From assembly GCA_002286855.1 (NCBI GenBank), contig NRSV01000004.1:434001-498000 (forward strand): a DNA stretch of 64,000 nt, in the 5' to 3' direction. The notes under the pieces were generated by a model. That model did not search any database, was not told the DNA's origin, and saw only the letters and a list, made by a program, of their open reading frames with translations. Made by a program: the position numbers and the translations under genes. Source of the stretch: Bipolaris cookei. Lineage: Eukaryota > Ascomycota > Dothideomycetes > Pleosporales > Pleosporaceae. This document shows, piece after piece, positions 24,447 through 35,840 of the stretch (positions are counted from its first letter, which is position 1; each line of letters starts with the position of its first letter).

Positions 24447-26061
24447 ATGTCGATTCAGCCACTGATCACCTTCAAGGCCGGCCAGTGTGAGCTCACGGTA
24501 AGCTGGATGGAAGTCATGTCAATCACATTGCCTGTACTAATCGCACATTCAGCGCCGAGATGGCAACCAGCAGACGGTTAAGCCAATCCCGACACCTGGT
24601 TATGTTTACCTTTACCAGGGAGAAGATGGTTTGTGTGCAGCGACATCACTCCGTGCATCAAACTGACAGTGCCAGAATTCGTGCACTTTTGCTGGCGACC
24701 CCGCGACAGGCCCCTCGACCAGTCCGAGCTTGACCTCATCATGATCCCCGGCGATGGCTCCTTCCTCCCATACACCGGAAAAGAGTCAGCAGAGGACTCG
24801 GACAATCTCAGGTCGCCTACTGATGGCCGCATTTACGTCCTCAAGTTCTCGTCGAGTTCACAGCGCTACCTTTTCTGGTTACAATCCAAGTCAGAACACC
24901 CACGTGGCGCCGCATGGTTCAGCGAGCGTGATCAAAAGATTGGTCAGATCGTTGATCTGCTACTGACTGGCGAGGAAATTGATGTACAGGCTGAGCTCGC
25001 AGGTCTTTCTGACCCACATGGCGGCAACGACGAAGACGAGACGATGGAAGACGTAGACTATTCATCTAGCCAAAACCGCCACGGTAGCACCGGAGGCGCT
25101 GGAGCGGATGCTACCGGTGGAGACATCCGAGAGGAGGGCGAAGAGTCCCGAGAAGGAGGTGCTGACGGCGGCAGAGCGTAGGTTCCGTCTACTTGTAATC
25201 ATATGCGGCGTCGTGGCGTAGTGGAATCACTGGAAGCAACTGAAACTACTGTGGAAGAATATACCAGAGTCCTGATTTAGAAAAGAAAAAACCTGAAAGG
25301 ACATTCTGTCACGATACGGCGTTTGGGAAGAAGCATAGCCCAACCAAGAACATGGGATATTGGCACGGGCTGCTTATGTACAACAATAGAAAAATAAGCA
25401 TCATGCTACGTCTTCCACCGGCCACGCCACGGCGCCCGCTCTATTTCTCTCTCTTTAGCTTCAGCATCCTGAGACACTGAGCTAATATTTTGACAGAGCC
25501 GCGTCAGGCGATGTCTCAGCAATTGCCTCCAATTTCATGGACTCGCTCAAAGGCAGCAACATGGGCAGCAGCAGCTCGCGCCAACAAGGTTCTGGCGCAG
25601 CCTTCACCACGCTCCTCGACCTTCTCTGGCCCTCGCACACCGTCCCCACCGTCCAAAACGCATCCGATGACATCATCGACGCTCTCTGCGCCCAACTCCC
25701 CACCACGCCATTCCTCCTCGAAGCCGAAGTCGAAGATGTCGACCAAATCGACCCAAACTCCGAAACCGCCCAAATGGCTATCCAGACGCTGAGCCGCGAG
25801 GAGAAAATCGACGTCCTCACCAGGATTCTGCGCGCGCCACAATTAAGGGCTGCACTGGGTAGTCTGACTGAAGCGCTCAAGACGGGTGCGTTACCAACGG
25901 TTAGTCAGGCCCTAAAAGTCGATGTTGAGAATGGGGGGTACATGAGGGGTGGCGCTATGCCGCTTGGTGGCGGAGATGCGGTCAAGGCATTTTTGGATGG
26001 CGTGAAGAAGACGGTGGAGAGGGAGAAGAAGAAGGGGGGTGATGAGATGGATACAAGCTAG
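24447..26061 (+). CDS. RPN13: Proteasome ubiquitin receptor Rpn13
   Basis: Four exons (24447-24497, 24553-24628, 24670-25177, 25497-26061) encode 399 residues, close to metazoan Rpn13. The Pru domain covers about 1-130 (ITFKAGQCELTRRDG, YVYLYQGEDVPEFVHFCWRP, DLIMIPGDGSF, YLFWLQSK) and binds ubiquitin and the proteasome base. An acidic, Gly-rich linker follows, then a C-terminal DEUBAD-like helical domain (about 240-370) that in the family binds the deubiquitinase Uch37. Intron 2 is only 41 bp; intron 3 is 319 bp and begins with an in-frame stop. Retention of intron 3 would give a Pru-only protein like that of budding yeast. Confidence 0.88.
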
Positions 26062-26769
26062 GTATCTCCCTGTATAGATGTGGCGGTGGTGAGTGGAGAG
26101 GTTTGATATGACTTCACGCTGTATGATGACTACACATGACTTACGGTAGATATAAGAGGAAGATGGATGAGATCGGTATGCCAGTCAGTGCTTGGGGAAA
26201 GTAAACCAGCATCTTGTTGGTTTTTTTAAAATGCTTGGTCTTGTCAGGATGTGCTGTTTATGACACTGACTCCCATTTATGATACTCTGACAAACTCCTA
26301 GGTTAGTACAAGAGAGAAAAAATACGCACAATTGTCAACTGTGACACAAATGTGGCGTAGATTACTTTGTGAAGGGTGCAAGGGAAAACCTGGAGAAATT
26401 CGTGACACATGACGGATGATCCGATCGAGTAAGAAATACGAAGGGCGCTTAGGAGTTATCAACACAAAGGACAGATTAGGAAAGTGCGAAAGTTGTGGTA
26501 ACAGTGACATAAGACATTCATGACAGGCTGTCAAACACCCATTCACCAAAGTCTAGAAAGCACGCATACGCAAGGAAAAGTTTTGGACCAAGACATAGAC
26601 ATTTGACCATTATGCCTATGATCATACCGAACATTGTAAACTTGAAAATGGCTAGTGCAACGACAACCCCTTCCCCATGACGTAAACACCGTGCCATCGA
26701 ACTCCATGCCATCAAATGCTCAAACAAACCAAAAAGGACGCCACAAATACTCGGACCAACATCGCTCCA
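26062..26769. other. Convergent 3' region
   Basis: About 700 bp of AT-rich sequence lie between the RPN13 and prolyl-tRNA synthetase stops. Short frames occur but none shows codon bias or motifs. Confidence 0.45.
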
Positions 26770-28615
26770 CTAGTAGCTTCGTCCGAACAAAATCCACTGC
26801 TTGGCTGGAGTCGTGCAGGTGGGGTTGATGCACTTGGTCTTGCCAGGTTCAATACCCTCAGGCTGGTCGAAAGGAATACACAAACTTTTTGCGCCCATGG
26901 CAGGGGCTTGCTTGTCCTCAGCGACACCATCACCCAACGCTGTTCTGGCGCTCTTGGCCTTGACCTCGTCCTCGCACTTGTCACCCTCACAGTGAGGAAC
27001 GAGAACAACGTTCTTGGAGTTAAGAGTGGGAACGAAGTCGTCCCAGTTAGTGAGCTGTACGCGATGGCTGCGGAAGGTCTTGTCAGCCTTTTCGAACATA
27101 TCATTTTGAATCTGCTCGAGCAGCTTGGGAACTTCTTGTGTAAGGTCATCGACGTTAATGGTACCACGTGCAGCGTCCTTGTCGTCAATGTCGCGGCGCG
27201 AGGTGGTGACAACGCCCTTCTCAGCATCCTTGGGGCCGAACTCGATTCGCAGAGGGATACCCTTGAGCTCCCAGTCGTTGAACTTCCAGCCAGGGGAGTA
27301 GCCTTCACGGTAGTCGGTCTCAACACGGACACCTGCGTCTTTCAAGTCGTCTGAAATCTTCTTGACCTTGCTGTAAAGGCTCTCCTTGTCTTCGGCGGAC
27401 ATCCTGCCAACATTAGTTACATGTTTCTTAAGGACGCGCGGATAAAACTTACTTGGCTGTAACACCGACAGGAATGACGACAACCTGGGTTTCAGCCACC
27501 CGAGGAGGGATGACCAAACCCCGGTTATCACCGTGAGTCAGAATCATGACACCGATTGAGCGGGTAGTCAGACCCCATGAGTTTTGCCAGACGTGGACGT
27601 GCTCTGACTTGCCAGACTCCTTGGCATGAGGATCCTCGACTGTGATGTTGAACATCTTTGAGAAATGCTGTCCTAGGCAATGGGAAGTTGCAGCCTGAAT
27701 ACCACGGCCTGTTGCAGGAATGAAACCCTCGATAGTTGTGGTGTAGTCGGCTCCAGGGAACTTCTCATTGACGGTCTTGGTGCCCTTGACGACAGGAACG
27801 GCGAGCAAGTTTTGGTAGACGTCAGAGTACCAGTCCAAGATTTGCAGAACCTCTGCACTAGCCTCTTCTTTTGTAAGATGCGCAGTGTGACCTTCTTGCC
27901 AGAGGAACTCGCGTGATCGGATGAAAGGCATAGGGTCTAGAGGAAGATTAGAAAGAAAATCAATGGTAGTATTTGCAAGAACATACGCTTGAACTCCCAC
28001 CGAACGACGTTGTTCCATTGATTAAGCTTCAGGGGCAGATCACGATGGGACTGGATCTTGCGAGCGAAGTAAGGGTACATGGCGGTCTCGGAGGTAGGGC
28101 GCACAGCGACAGGCTTCTCGAGGTCAGACTTGCCACCTTTTGTGACCCAGGCGACTTCGGCAGCAAAACCCTCAACGTGCTCCTTTTCCCTCTCCAAGTT
28201 GTCTGCGCTGATGAAGATTGGGAAGTAGGCGTTCCTGACTTTGAGTGTCTTGATCTGCGCGTCGAACCAGGACTTGATGTTCTCCCAGATGGCATACGAG
28301 GAGGGTTCGAGAATGTAGCATCCGGCAACATCGTAATATGAGATCATCTGGCCCTTGGTAATGACCTGCTGGTACCATTCTCCAAGATCAACCTCTTTTG
28401 CGACATCTATACCGATGAGCGCTGATCCTTCAATCTGTTGCAGTGTCAACATGGCGAAAACTCCAAGCACAGCTCCAATCAGGGGAGCGGACCTTCTTCT
28501 TTTGTTGCTGAGGTTTCTTGGCAGCCTTTTGAGGGTTGCCATCCTTCTTGCTCTTCTTGGTCTCGGAAATGGAAAGATCCTTCATCTGACCATCGGCTGC
28601 CGTAGCTTCAGCCAT
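26770..28615 (-). CDS. Cytosolic prolyl-tRNA synthetase (archaeal/eukaryotic type)
   Basis: Four exons (28615-28493, 28434-27987, 27936-27453, 27403-26770) encode 562 residues. Class II motif 2 ([36 protein letters not shown]) and motif 3 ([16 protein letters not shown]) are complete once the introns are removed. The anticodon-binding domain (TQVVVIPVG onward) and the C-terminal zinc-ribbon-like domain ([15 protein letters not shown], ending FGRSY) follow. The enzyme charges tRNA-Pro. The N-terminus is just a Lys-rich 41-residue exon; it lacks the YbaK-like editing domain found in the yeast enzyme. Confidence 0.94.
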
Positions 28616-29125
28616 ACTGGGTCTGTTGTAGACGGCGAATGTTAGTACAATTATAGGTACAAACAAATGAGGCAGTAGCAATCCTTGCGACAGCTTCAAG
28701 CTTTCAGATAAGGTGGGTGTAGAAGTAGTTGCTCAGGTAGCTGGTATTTGGCAAGTGTAGGAAGTGTTATAGGGGATGTTGGCGGGGCAGGGCGGGGCAT
28801 CTGTCGCAACTTGAGAATGCTTACATGCAATTGAGGAATGAAGCGGATGTTTTATAAGCGGGCTAGACGTGGCAGAAGAGAGATGCGTCACAGCTATAGG
28901 TACTGAGCTTGAGCAGGTGAAAAGGGCGGTCTTGGGCGCAGGCTCGTGTGAGGGCAGCGTCCAATGTGTGGAGGGGCCGAGTCATCGGCGCAAGGGTCCA
29001 CTTTAGCGCGACTGGCACAGCGGCGGAGCTACAATTCGCCGACGCGGGCGGCGGGCGTGCTGGAGATTTTCTGGACCGCGTAGAGGCGGCAAACAACACA
29101 GCGACACAGCTTGGAATACGACGAC
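28616..29125. other. Divergent promoter of prolyl-tRNA synthetase and CCT1
   Basis: The 510 bp separate two divergently transcribed housekeeping genes. A GC-rich stretch (GGCGGGGCAGGGCGGGGC) lies at 28780-28797. No gene is seen. Confidence 0.5.
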
Positions 29126-30950
29126 ATGGCAGGAATCTTCGAGCAGTCACGCAGCGGGGGCACTCTGTGTAAGCTTGCCCAGCTCTAGTAGCGGAGAACA
29201 GGACTATGGGCTAACGGGCAAAACAGTCCTTGGAGGCCAGAAAATCAGCGGCCAGGACATTCGCGACCAGAACGTCCTTGCAACAACAGCCATTGCCAAT
29301 GTCGTCAAGTCGTCCTTTGGGCCCTCGGGCCTCGACAAGATGATGGTCGACGACATTGGCGATGTCACAGTCACCAACGACGGCGCCACCATCCTCAGTC
29401 TGCTCGACATCGAGCACCCCGCAGGCAAAATCCTCGTCGATCTCGCACAGCAGCAGGACAAGGAGGTTGGAGATGGCACAACTTCGGTCGTCATAATAGC
29501 AGCTGAGCTGCTGCGGAGAGCCAATGAGCTCATGAAGAACAAGATTCACCCCACCACCATCATTACAGGCTACCGGCTGGCCCTGAGGGAGGCTGTCAAG
29601 TACATGAACGAGAACATTAGCACAAAAGTCGATGCTCTAGGCCGGGACTCGCTAGTCAACATTGCAAAGACATCCATGTCCAGCAAGATCATCGGCTCCG
29701 ACTCTGACTTCTTCGCCAACATGGTCGTAGACGCCATGACCGCTGTCAAGATGACAAACAATAAGAACGAGGTCAAATACCCGGTAAAGGCTGTCAATAT
29801 TCTCAAGGCACACGGTCAGAGCGCTACTCAGTCAATACTCGTCAAGGGCTATGCCCTCAACTGCACAGTCGCCTCGCAAGCAATGAAGACACGCATTACC
29901 GACGCCAAGATTGCCTGTCTCGACATCAACCTGCAGAAGGAGCGAATGAAGCTGGGGGTACACATCACCATTGACGACCCGGAACAGCTGGAGAAGATCC
30001 GCGAGCGAGAGGCTGGCATTGTTACTGAGCGTATTGAAATGATCCTGAAGGCTGGTGCCAACGTCATCTTGACCACAAAGGGAATCGACGACCTCTGCCT
30101 AAAGCACTTTGTCGAGAAGGGCGCCATGGCGGTGCGAAGGTGTAAGAAGGAAGATCTACGAAGAATAGCGAAGGCCACTGGAGCTACCCTAGTAAGCACA
30201 CTCTCCGACTTGAACGGCGACGAGAAGTTTGAGGCAGCCAACTTGGGTCATGCAGAGGAGGTATCACAAGAGCGCATCTCAGACGACGAGTGTATCCTTG
30301 TCAAGGGCACCAAGGCTTTCTCTTCTGCATCCATCATCCTACGAGGAGCAAACGACTATGCCCTCGATGAGATGGAGCGATCAGTACACGACTCATTATC
30401 TGCCGTCAAGCGTACGCTGGAGAGTGGACGTATTGTCCCAGGTGGTGGTGCCGTTGAGACTGCGCTGCACATCTACCTGGAAGAGTGGGCAACGTCAGTG
30501 GTAAGTTGATTCCAACTTTCATTTACAGTATTCCGTTGCTAACCATATATGCAGGGCTCTCGTGAGCAGCTTGCGATAGCTGCCTTTGCACAATCTCTAC
30601 TCGCCATCCCAAAGACTCTGGCGATCAATGCAGCCAAGGATGCCACTGAGCTGGTTGCTAACCTACGATCGCGACATGCTCTTTCACAACGTACAGTGAA
30701 CCCAGCCGACCCATCATCGCAAGATGCCAAGCAGCTTGCAAAGTCCAAGAACTACAAGAACTACGGTTTGGACCTTACCAACGGCAAGGTACACGACACC
30801 CTCAAGGCTGGTGTGCTAGAACCCAGCATGAGCAAAGTCAAGCAGTTGAAGTCGGCAGTGGAGGCGTGTGTTGCTATCATGCGAATCGATACCCTGATCA
30901 AGCTGGATCCGGAAGAGCAAGGTGGCGGTGACGATGGGCATGGACATTAA
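29126..30950 (+). CDS. TCP1: T-complex protein 1 subunit alpha (CCT1)
   Basis: Three exons (29126-29168, 29227-30500, 30555-30950) encode 570 residues. The short first exon [14 protein letters not shown] joins [16 protein letters not shown] at a GGGCTAAC...ACAG intron, restoring the known CCT1 N-terminus. Group II chaperonin motifs are present: [28 protein letters not shown], and the [15 protein letters not shown] block. CCT1 is one of eight subunits of the cytosolic ring that folds actin and tubulin. The C-terminus is Gly/Asp/His-rich (GGGDDGHGH), as usual. Confidence 0.96.
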
Positions 30951-31772
30951 AATCGCGTAAAGTTTATGCGGAAAAGAGATAGTCCAGAAAAGATAACGAC
31001 AGCGTAATGAAAGGCTTTGACATGCCCACGTGCACAATCACAACCCTCGCTGCGCTGTGCATACAGAATCAACCTTGACTAACTTGAAGTGTCTGACAGC
31101 TGCGGCTTAGGCGCAAGGCTCCTTGGGGCGGGACATCATACCATGATGAGGGGTCGATCAACCTGTGTCGTCCCAAACGAGCCGTTGGCGTACCGGTGAG
31201 GCATGTACACCCCGTTAGCGACCAAGGGTTGCCTGGCGGTCACTTTAAAGGGAATTTTATGTGGCTAGCGGCTGATGCCGTGGCCTATCAGAATGCTGCT
31301 ACACGACACGGGCGGGTACCGCCTGGCTGTGCTGGCTCAGCTCGCTTACCCTTGAACGTCACTGCATCATGTTCGCTGTACAATCGCTGGCCTGTCGATG
31401 AACAAAATACAGAGATCAGCGTGGAGGGAACAAAGACAGAAACATCAAGATTGAACATTGAAGACGTGGAACAGCGCGAGTGCTGTGAAAACTGGGAAAT
31501 GCAGGGCAATACTGCTCCTGCAAGACTCATCTCCCTCTGCAGGGCGAATTCCTTGGCACGCTACCCCAGCTGATCAGCCTTCATTGTGCTTGTCCCAGAT
31601 CTGTACTGACATGCAAGCCTCAGCGGGTCTCAGCGTCGCTGCTCGCCTGACGGCGCTGGAATTAGCATCGCGTGTAGCCCAAACCGTATGTAGGTACCTA
31701 GCTCAGTGAAATCTACATTTAGCCCATGGCTTCCCCCCCCCTTTTCTGCTACTGTTCTTCCAATCCATACCA
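30951..31772. other. Intergenic region
   Basis: About 820 bp with short frames that show no motif or splice support. The last 100 bp, including a C-rich run at about 31733, lead to the next gene and probably form its promoter and leader. Confidence 0.45.
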
Positions 31773-33085
31773 ATGGCATCCGTTATGCTCGGACATTTGC
31801 TACTCGCCCTTCTGGTTCAAGATGGTGCTGCTGCTATCATGGCCGCACCACGGGCTGCAATTACTCCAGCACCAGTGCTAAAGAGGGCCGTCACTACCAT
31901 TGGATACATCTCTACACGAGAATATGATGGCACTACATACTGTGAGTCGCTATACTCAGTCTACTCTGGTTGTTACTGACCTGCCAAAGGGGATACAATC
32001 ACGGCAAATGAACAAGGCAATGCAATTGCGACATCCAGCAACCTATTCCAGATTTGTGACCCAGCAAAGCCGTGCACATTCTTTTCCTGCTCAAGTGACT
32101 ATGTCATCCTGTCTACTTCCTCAATCTTTTGGTATGTTGACTCCATAAACTATATCTCATCTTTACCCACGGTTGCTAATTTGTGCCGCGCAGTGGAGGC
32201 TCATCTAGCACGTGTAGTTACTGGGAACTGGCTACGGATATCAACGACAAAAACCCACTGACCAACTATTGGTGCGATGATAAGACAAGTGTTGGAGGCA
32301 TCATCTACATGACGACGCCCGAAGCTGGTAAGACAATCTTTTTGCAATGTCGTTAAACAACATTGCTGACACGATGTTTTGCAGGAACAACAACAAACGC
32401 AGGGGTCAAGTCTACTACCACCAGGGCAGCCTCTATAACCTTCACATCGGCTACTAATATTGCATCGGACGATTTGACATCCATTGCTAGCTCAGGGCCA
32501 GGCTTCGGCGAAACCAATGATGGTGGTAGCTTGACTAAGAATAAAAAGAAAGGCTCAACGCCAATAGGACCCATAGTCGGCGGTGTCGTCGGCGGTGTCG
32601 CAGTTCTAGCCGCCATAATCATCGGCGTCTGGCTCATCCTCAAACGCAAGAAGAAGAACAAGGCCGACAACAACATCACTCAAACCGCACAACAAGGTCC
32701 TCCCGCTCCTCCTCCCGCAATGCAACAAAACCCCCAGCAGCCACCTGCAGGCGTCCAATACTACCATGAACAAAAGCCAGTTCCCCAACCACAGGTACAG
32801 CAAGTGCCTCCTCCCCAACCATACGGCCACTACGACCCCAACGCCCAACAAGCCCCCGCACAACCCTTTTACGACCCAAATTCTCAACCGGCATATGCGC
32901 AGCAGTCGCAAGCCGCATACGGCGCACCTTCTCCCGAAAAGACCCCCGCACCCTTGGCTACCGGCCAACAAACGCATTCGTATTACGCGGATAACGCGCC
33001 GGTTAGTCCTGTGCCACAGTATTCGCCTAGTCCATCACCTGCGGTCCCAGCCAATGTGAGTGAGCTTTCGAGTGGAAGGATGTAA
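31773..33085 (+). CDS. Secreted-type single-pass membrane protein with Pro/Gln-rich tail
   Basis: Four exons (31773-31941, 31990-32131, 32194-32327, 32385-33085) encode 381 residues. A signal peptide covers about 1-22 (MASVMLGHLLLALLV). A cysteine-containing ectodomain follows (ICDPAKPCTFFSCSSDY, CGGSSSTCSYWEL, YWCDDKTS), then a Ser/Thr-rich stalk. One transmembrane helix (VGGVVGGVAVLAAIIIGVWL) is flanked by a KRKKK stop-transfer signal. The cytosolic tail is rich in Pro, Gln, Tyr and Ala. The layout is that of fungal cell-surface sensors or adhesion-like proteins, but I do not recognise the ectodomain. The ectodomain sits over three small exons. Confidence 0.75.
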
Positions 33086-34346
33086 ATGTATAGGTGAATG
33101 CGAGATGGGATGAATAAAATGAGATTGTATAATGGTTACTTGTATGGAGTCTTATTTAGCGTGGGTGGATGGGAAGGCAGTATGCGAGCGTGTATATTGA
33201 TAGCCATGATTTGAAGTAATGATACCCTCTGATGAACTGGAGAAGAGTGTGAGCAATATGCATGAATTCATATTTTCATAGGCTGTCAGTAATGTCTGGC
33301 GAGTTAGTATGTACACACATACTTCCAACGTTTTGCTCTAACATACGGCACGCGCGATATTCAAAAAGTCCTCTCTACTACTTATCCCAGGTGCAATTGC
33401 CACTTCAACTTACGCAAAAAAGACACCTGCAGGTAACCTGATCCTTGGAGCTCAGGCGTACGCGGCGCAGCACATTGTACATATCAGTAATGCATAACAG
33501 CGCCACATTGGCACTTGTGCAAATCTCATGAATACCAGGAAGAAAGCGTGTATTGGACAGCATGAGCAATTCCAAGTGATGATTTCATTTTCACATGTGT
33601 CGTATAAGTATCAGCGTTCTACACTAGTGCTTAATTTGCAGTTCTCATTATCGTTGGGTACTTTTTTGGGGAAACCCCCCCTTAGTTTCTGATACAAACA
33701 CGGCAAGTTTCATTTATCAAGATTGTTCAATTGAATAAATACTCGGTACGACCCTGAGGATTTTGCAAGACTAGTCAATGTCAATGTCAATGTTGTTGAT
33801 GTTTTTTTCACTATATGAAACAAAAGATGAATGTGATTCGAGATGGTGGTTTCGATTGTGAACGTAGAAAGATAGGATATTTGCTGTATCAATTGCACTT
33901 GTGCTTGACGGAAGAGGCATTACATGTTGCCGAAGCTGCATGGTGTGTAGATGGCGGTTGGGCCAAAGGAAACTGCAGTTCGGGTTCGGCGTAATAGAGG
34001 AGTAGGCGTCATTGCCCGTGACTTCGTTGTGCAGCAATCTTATCACGACCAATGGGCGTTTGCACTCGATACAGGTGCACCGATAACGACAACTACCATT
34101 TTCTAGCATTCTCAATATTGAATTTTAACTGTTTTCTGTAAATAATGCGGAACTAGGTAGTTTGCAGTTCCCGGAACCAACCCGTCTCTTTCTCACCTCA
34201 CCTTCTCCGTCGGAAAAGATAAGATGGTCCTGTGTGTACACCACACCGCTCAACAACATGCTTGATTGAACGAGCATTATTGAACATACATAAGCCCTGA
34301 CTCTAGACAACACTCTGTATTCGTAGTGCAACAACTAAAACACACA
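33086..34346. other. Intergenic region
   Basis: The 1.26 kb are AT-rich, with a short direct repeat TGTCAATGTCAATG near 33780. The last 150 bp should hold the promoter of the aminotransferase gene. I see no gene. Confidence 0.45.
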
Positions 34347-35806
34347 ATGTCTCGACCTTACCAAAACGCAAACATTGACCAGCTCCAAAGTGATGCAGAC
34401 GACTGTCTACTTACGTACGGAACAGCCTTTCACCCTGAGATCATCACATCTACAGATGGCATCTATGTTGAGACTACCTCTGGCCACCGCATGATGGATG
34501 TACGCTGCCCTCAATCCCAATCATCTTTAAAAAAACCTCCACGCTAAATCCTCCCTCACAGTTCACTTCCGGCCAAATGAGCACTCTAATCGGCCACGGC
34601 CACCCAGAAGTCGTCGACGTAATCCAAACCCACGCCCGGCACCTCGACCACCTCTTCAGCGGCATGATCAGCCCTCCCGTCATCAACCTCGCAAAACGCC
34701 TTACCAGCGTCGCTCCACCGGGCCTCGACAAAGCCTTCTTCCTCAGCACCGGTGGGGAAAGCAACGAAGCCGCCATCCGCCTCGCCAAATTCTTCACTGG
34801 CAAATTCGAAATCGTCGGGCTCGCGGCATCCTGGCATGGTATGACGGATGCATCGCTCGGAGCTCAGTATCACGCCGGACGTTCCGGGTACGGGCCAAAT
34901 ATGATTGGGAATTTGGCGCTGCCGACACCGAATTCTTACCGCTCGATCTTCCGAAAGAGAGATGGGACGTATGACTGGGAGACGGAGCTAAATTACGGGT
35001 TCGATTTGCTAGATAAACAGTCTTGTGGGTCGCTTGCTGCTGTAATCGTCGAGCCGATCTTGTCCAGTGGGGGGATGTTGGAACTTCCGCCCGGGTATCT
35101 CAAAGCGTTGAAGCAGCACTGCGAGAAAAGGGGAATGCTACTTATCATCGACGAGGCGCAGACCGCGCTTGGGAGAGCAGGCGATATGTTCGCTTTCACA
35201 CATCATGCTGAGGATGAGGGCGTGGTGCCTGACATACTGACGCTGAGTAAGACGCTGGGGAACGGTATGCCGCTCAGTGCTGTCCTGACGTCGAATAAAA
35301 TCGCCAGTCATGCTAAAGAGAATGGGTTTTTGTTTTATACGACGCATATCAACGATCCGCTTCCTGCAGCTGTCGGAGACAAAGTGCTCGAGATAGTAAT
35401 TAGAGACAACCTTTGTGCTCGATCCCAGCAGCTTGGTGTGAAGCTTCAAGCCGGACTCAAGCGGCTCCAGTCTCGCTACGGATGTATTGGCGATGTGCGT
35501 GGTCGTGGTCTCATGGCTGGTGTAGAGATTGTCAGTGATAGGAAGACGAAGGCTGGGGCTCCTGATGTTGGGGCTGCGGTGTCGCAGAAGATGGAGAAGA
35601 TGGGGTTGTGGGCGCAGTTGGCTACAATGGCGTCGTTTGGTGGTGTTTTTAGGATCGCACCCCCGATTACTGTTACAGAAGAGCAGTTGGATGTTGCGTT
35701 GGGGATTATTGAGGAGGCGTTGAGGACGACCCCTGGTACTATGCCATTGTATGTAACAGATCAGGCTGCGGTGGATGGCCAGCCTGTTGTGAAGTCAAAC
35801 GTCTAA
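34347..35806 (+). CDS. Class III PLP-dependent aminotransferase, 2,2-dialkylglycine decarboxylase-like
   Basis: Two exons (34347-34499, 34562-35806) encode 465 residues. Class III features are clear: FTSGQMSTLIGHGHP at the N-terminus, the cofactor-phosphate segment STGGESNEAAIRLAK, the IIDEAQTALGRAG region with the PLP-binding Asp, and the Schiff-base lysine in TLSKTLGNGMPL. The aromatic ring stacking residue is in ASWHGMT. The pattern resembles bacterial 2,2-dialkylglycine decarboxylase more than ornithine or GABA aminotransferases; the substrate is not known. A deleted pogo element begins 34 bp after the stop codon, so the 3' UTR probably runs into it. Confidence 0.85.
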
Positions 35807-35840
35807 ATTTGGCATTATAGAGTTTCATGTGTACTACGTA

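Noticed and set aside
26716..27354. A 212-codon plus-strand open frame
   Set aside because: It is antisense to the last exon of prolyl-tRNA synthetase and mirrors its codon bias; no motif of its own.
31196..31573. A 125-codon plus-strand frame
   Set aside because: No conserved motif; it ends before the promoter of the membrane protein gene and is most likely chance.
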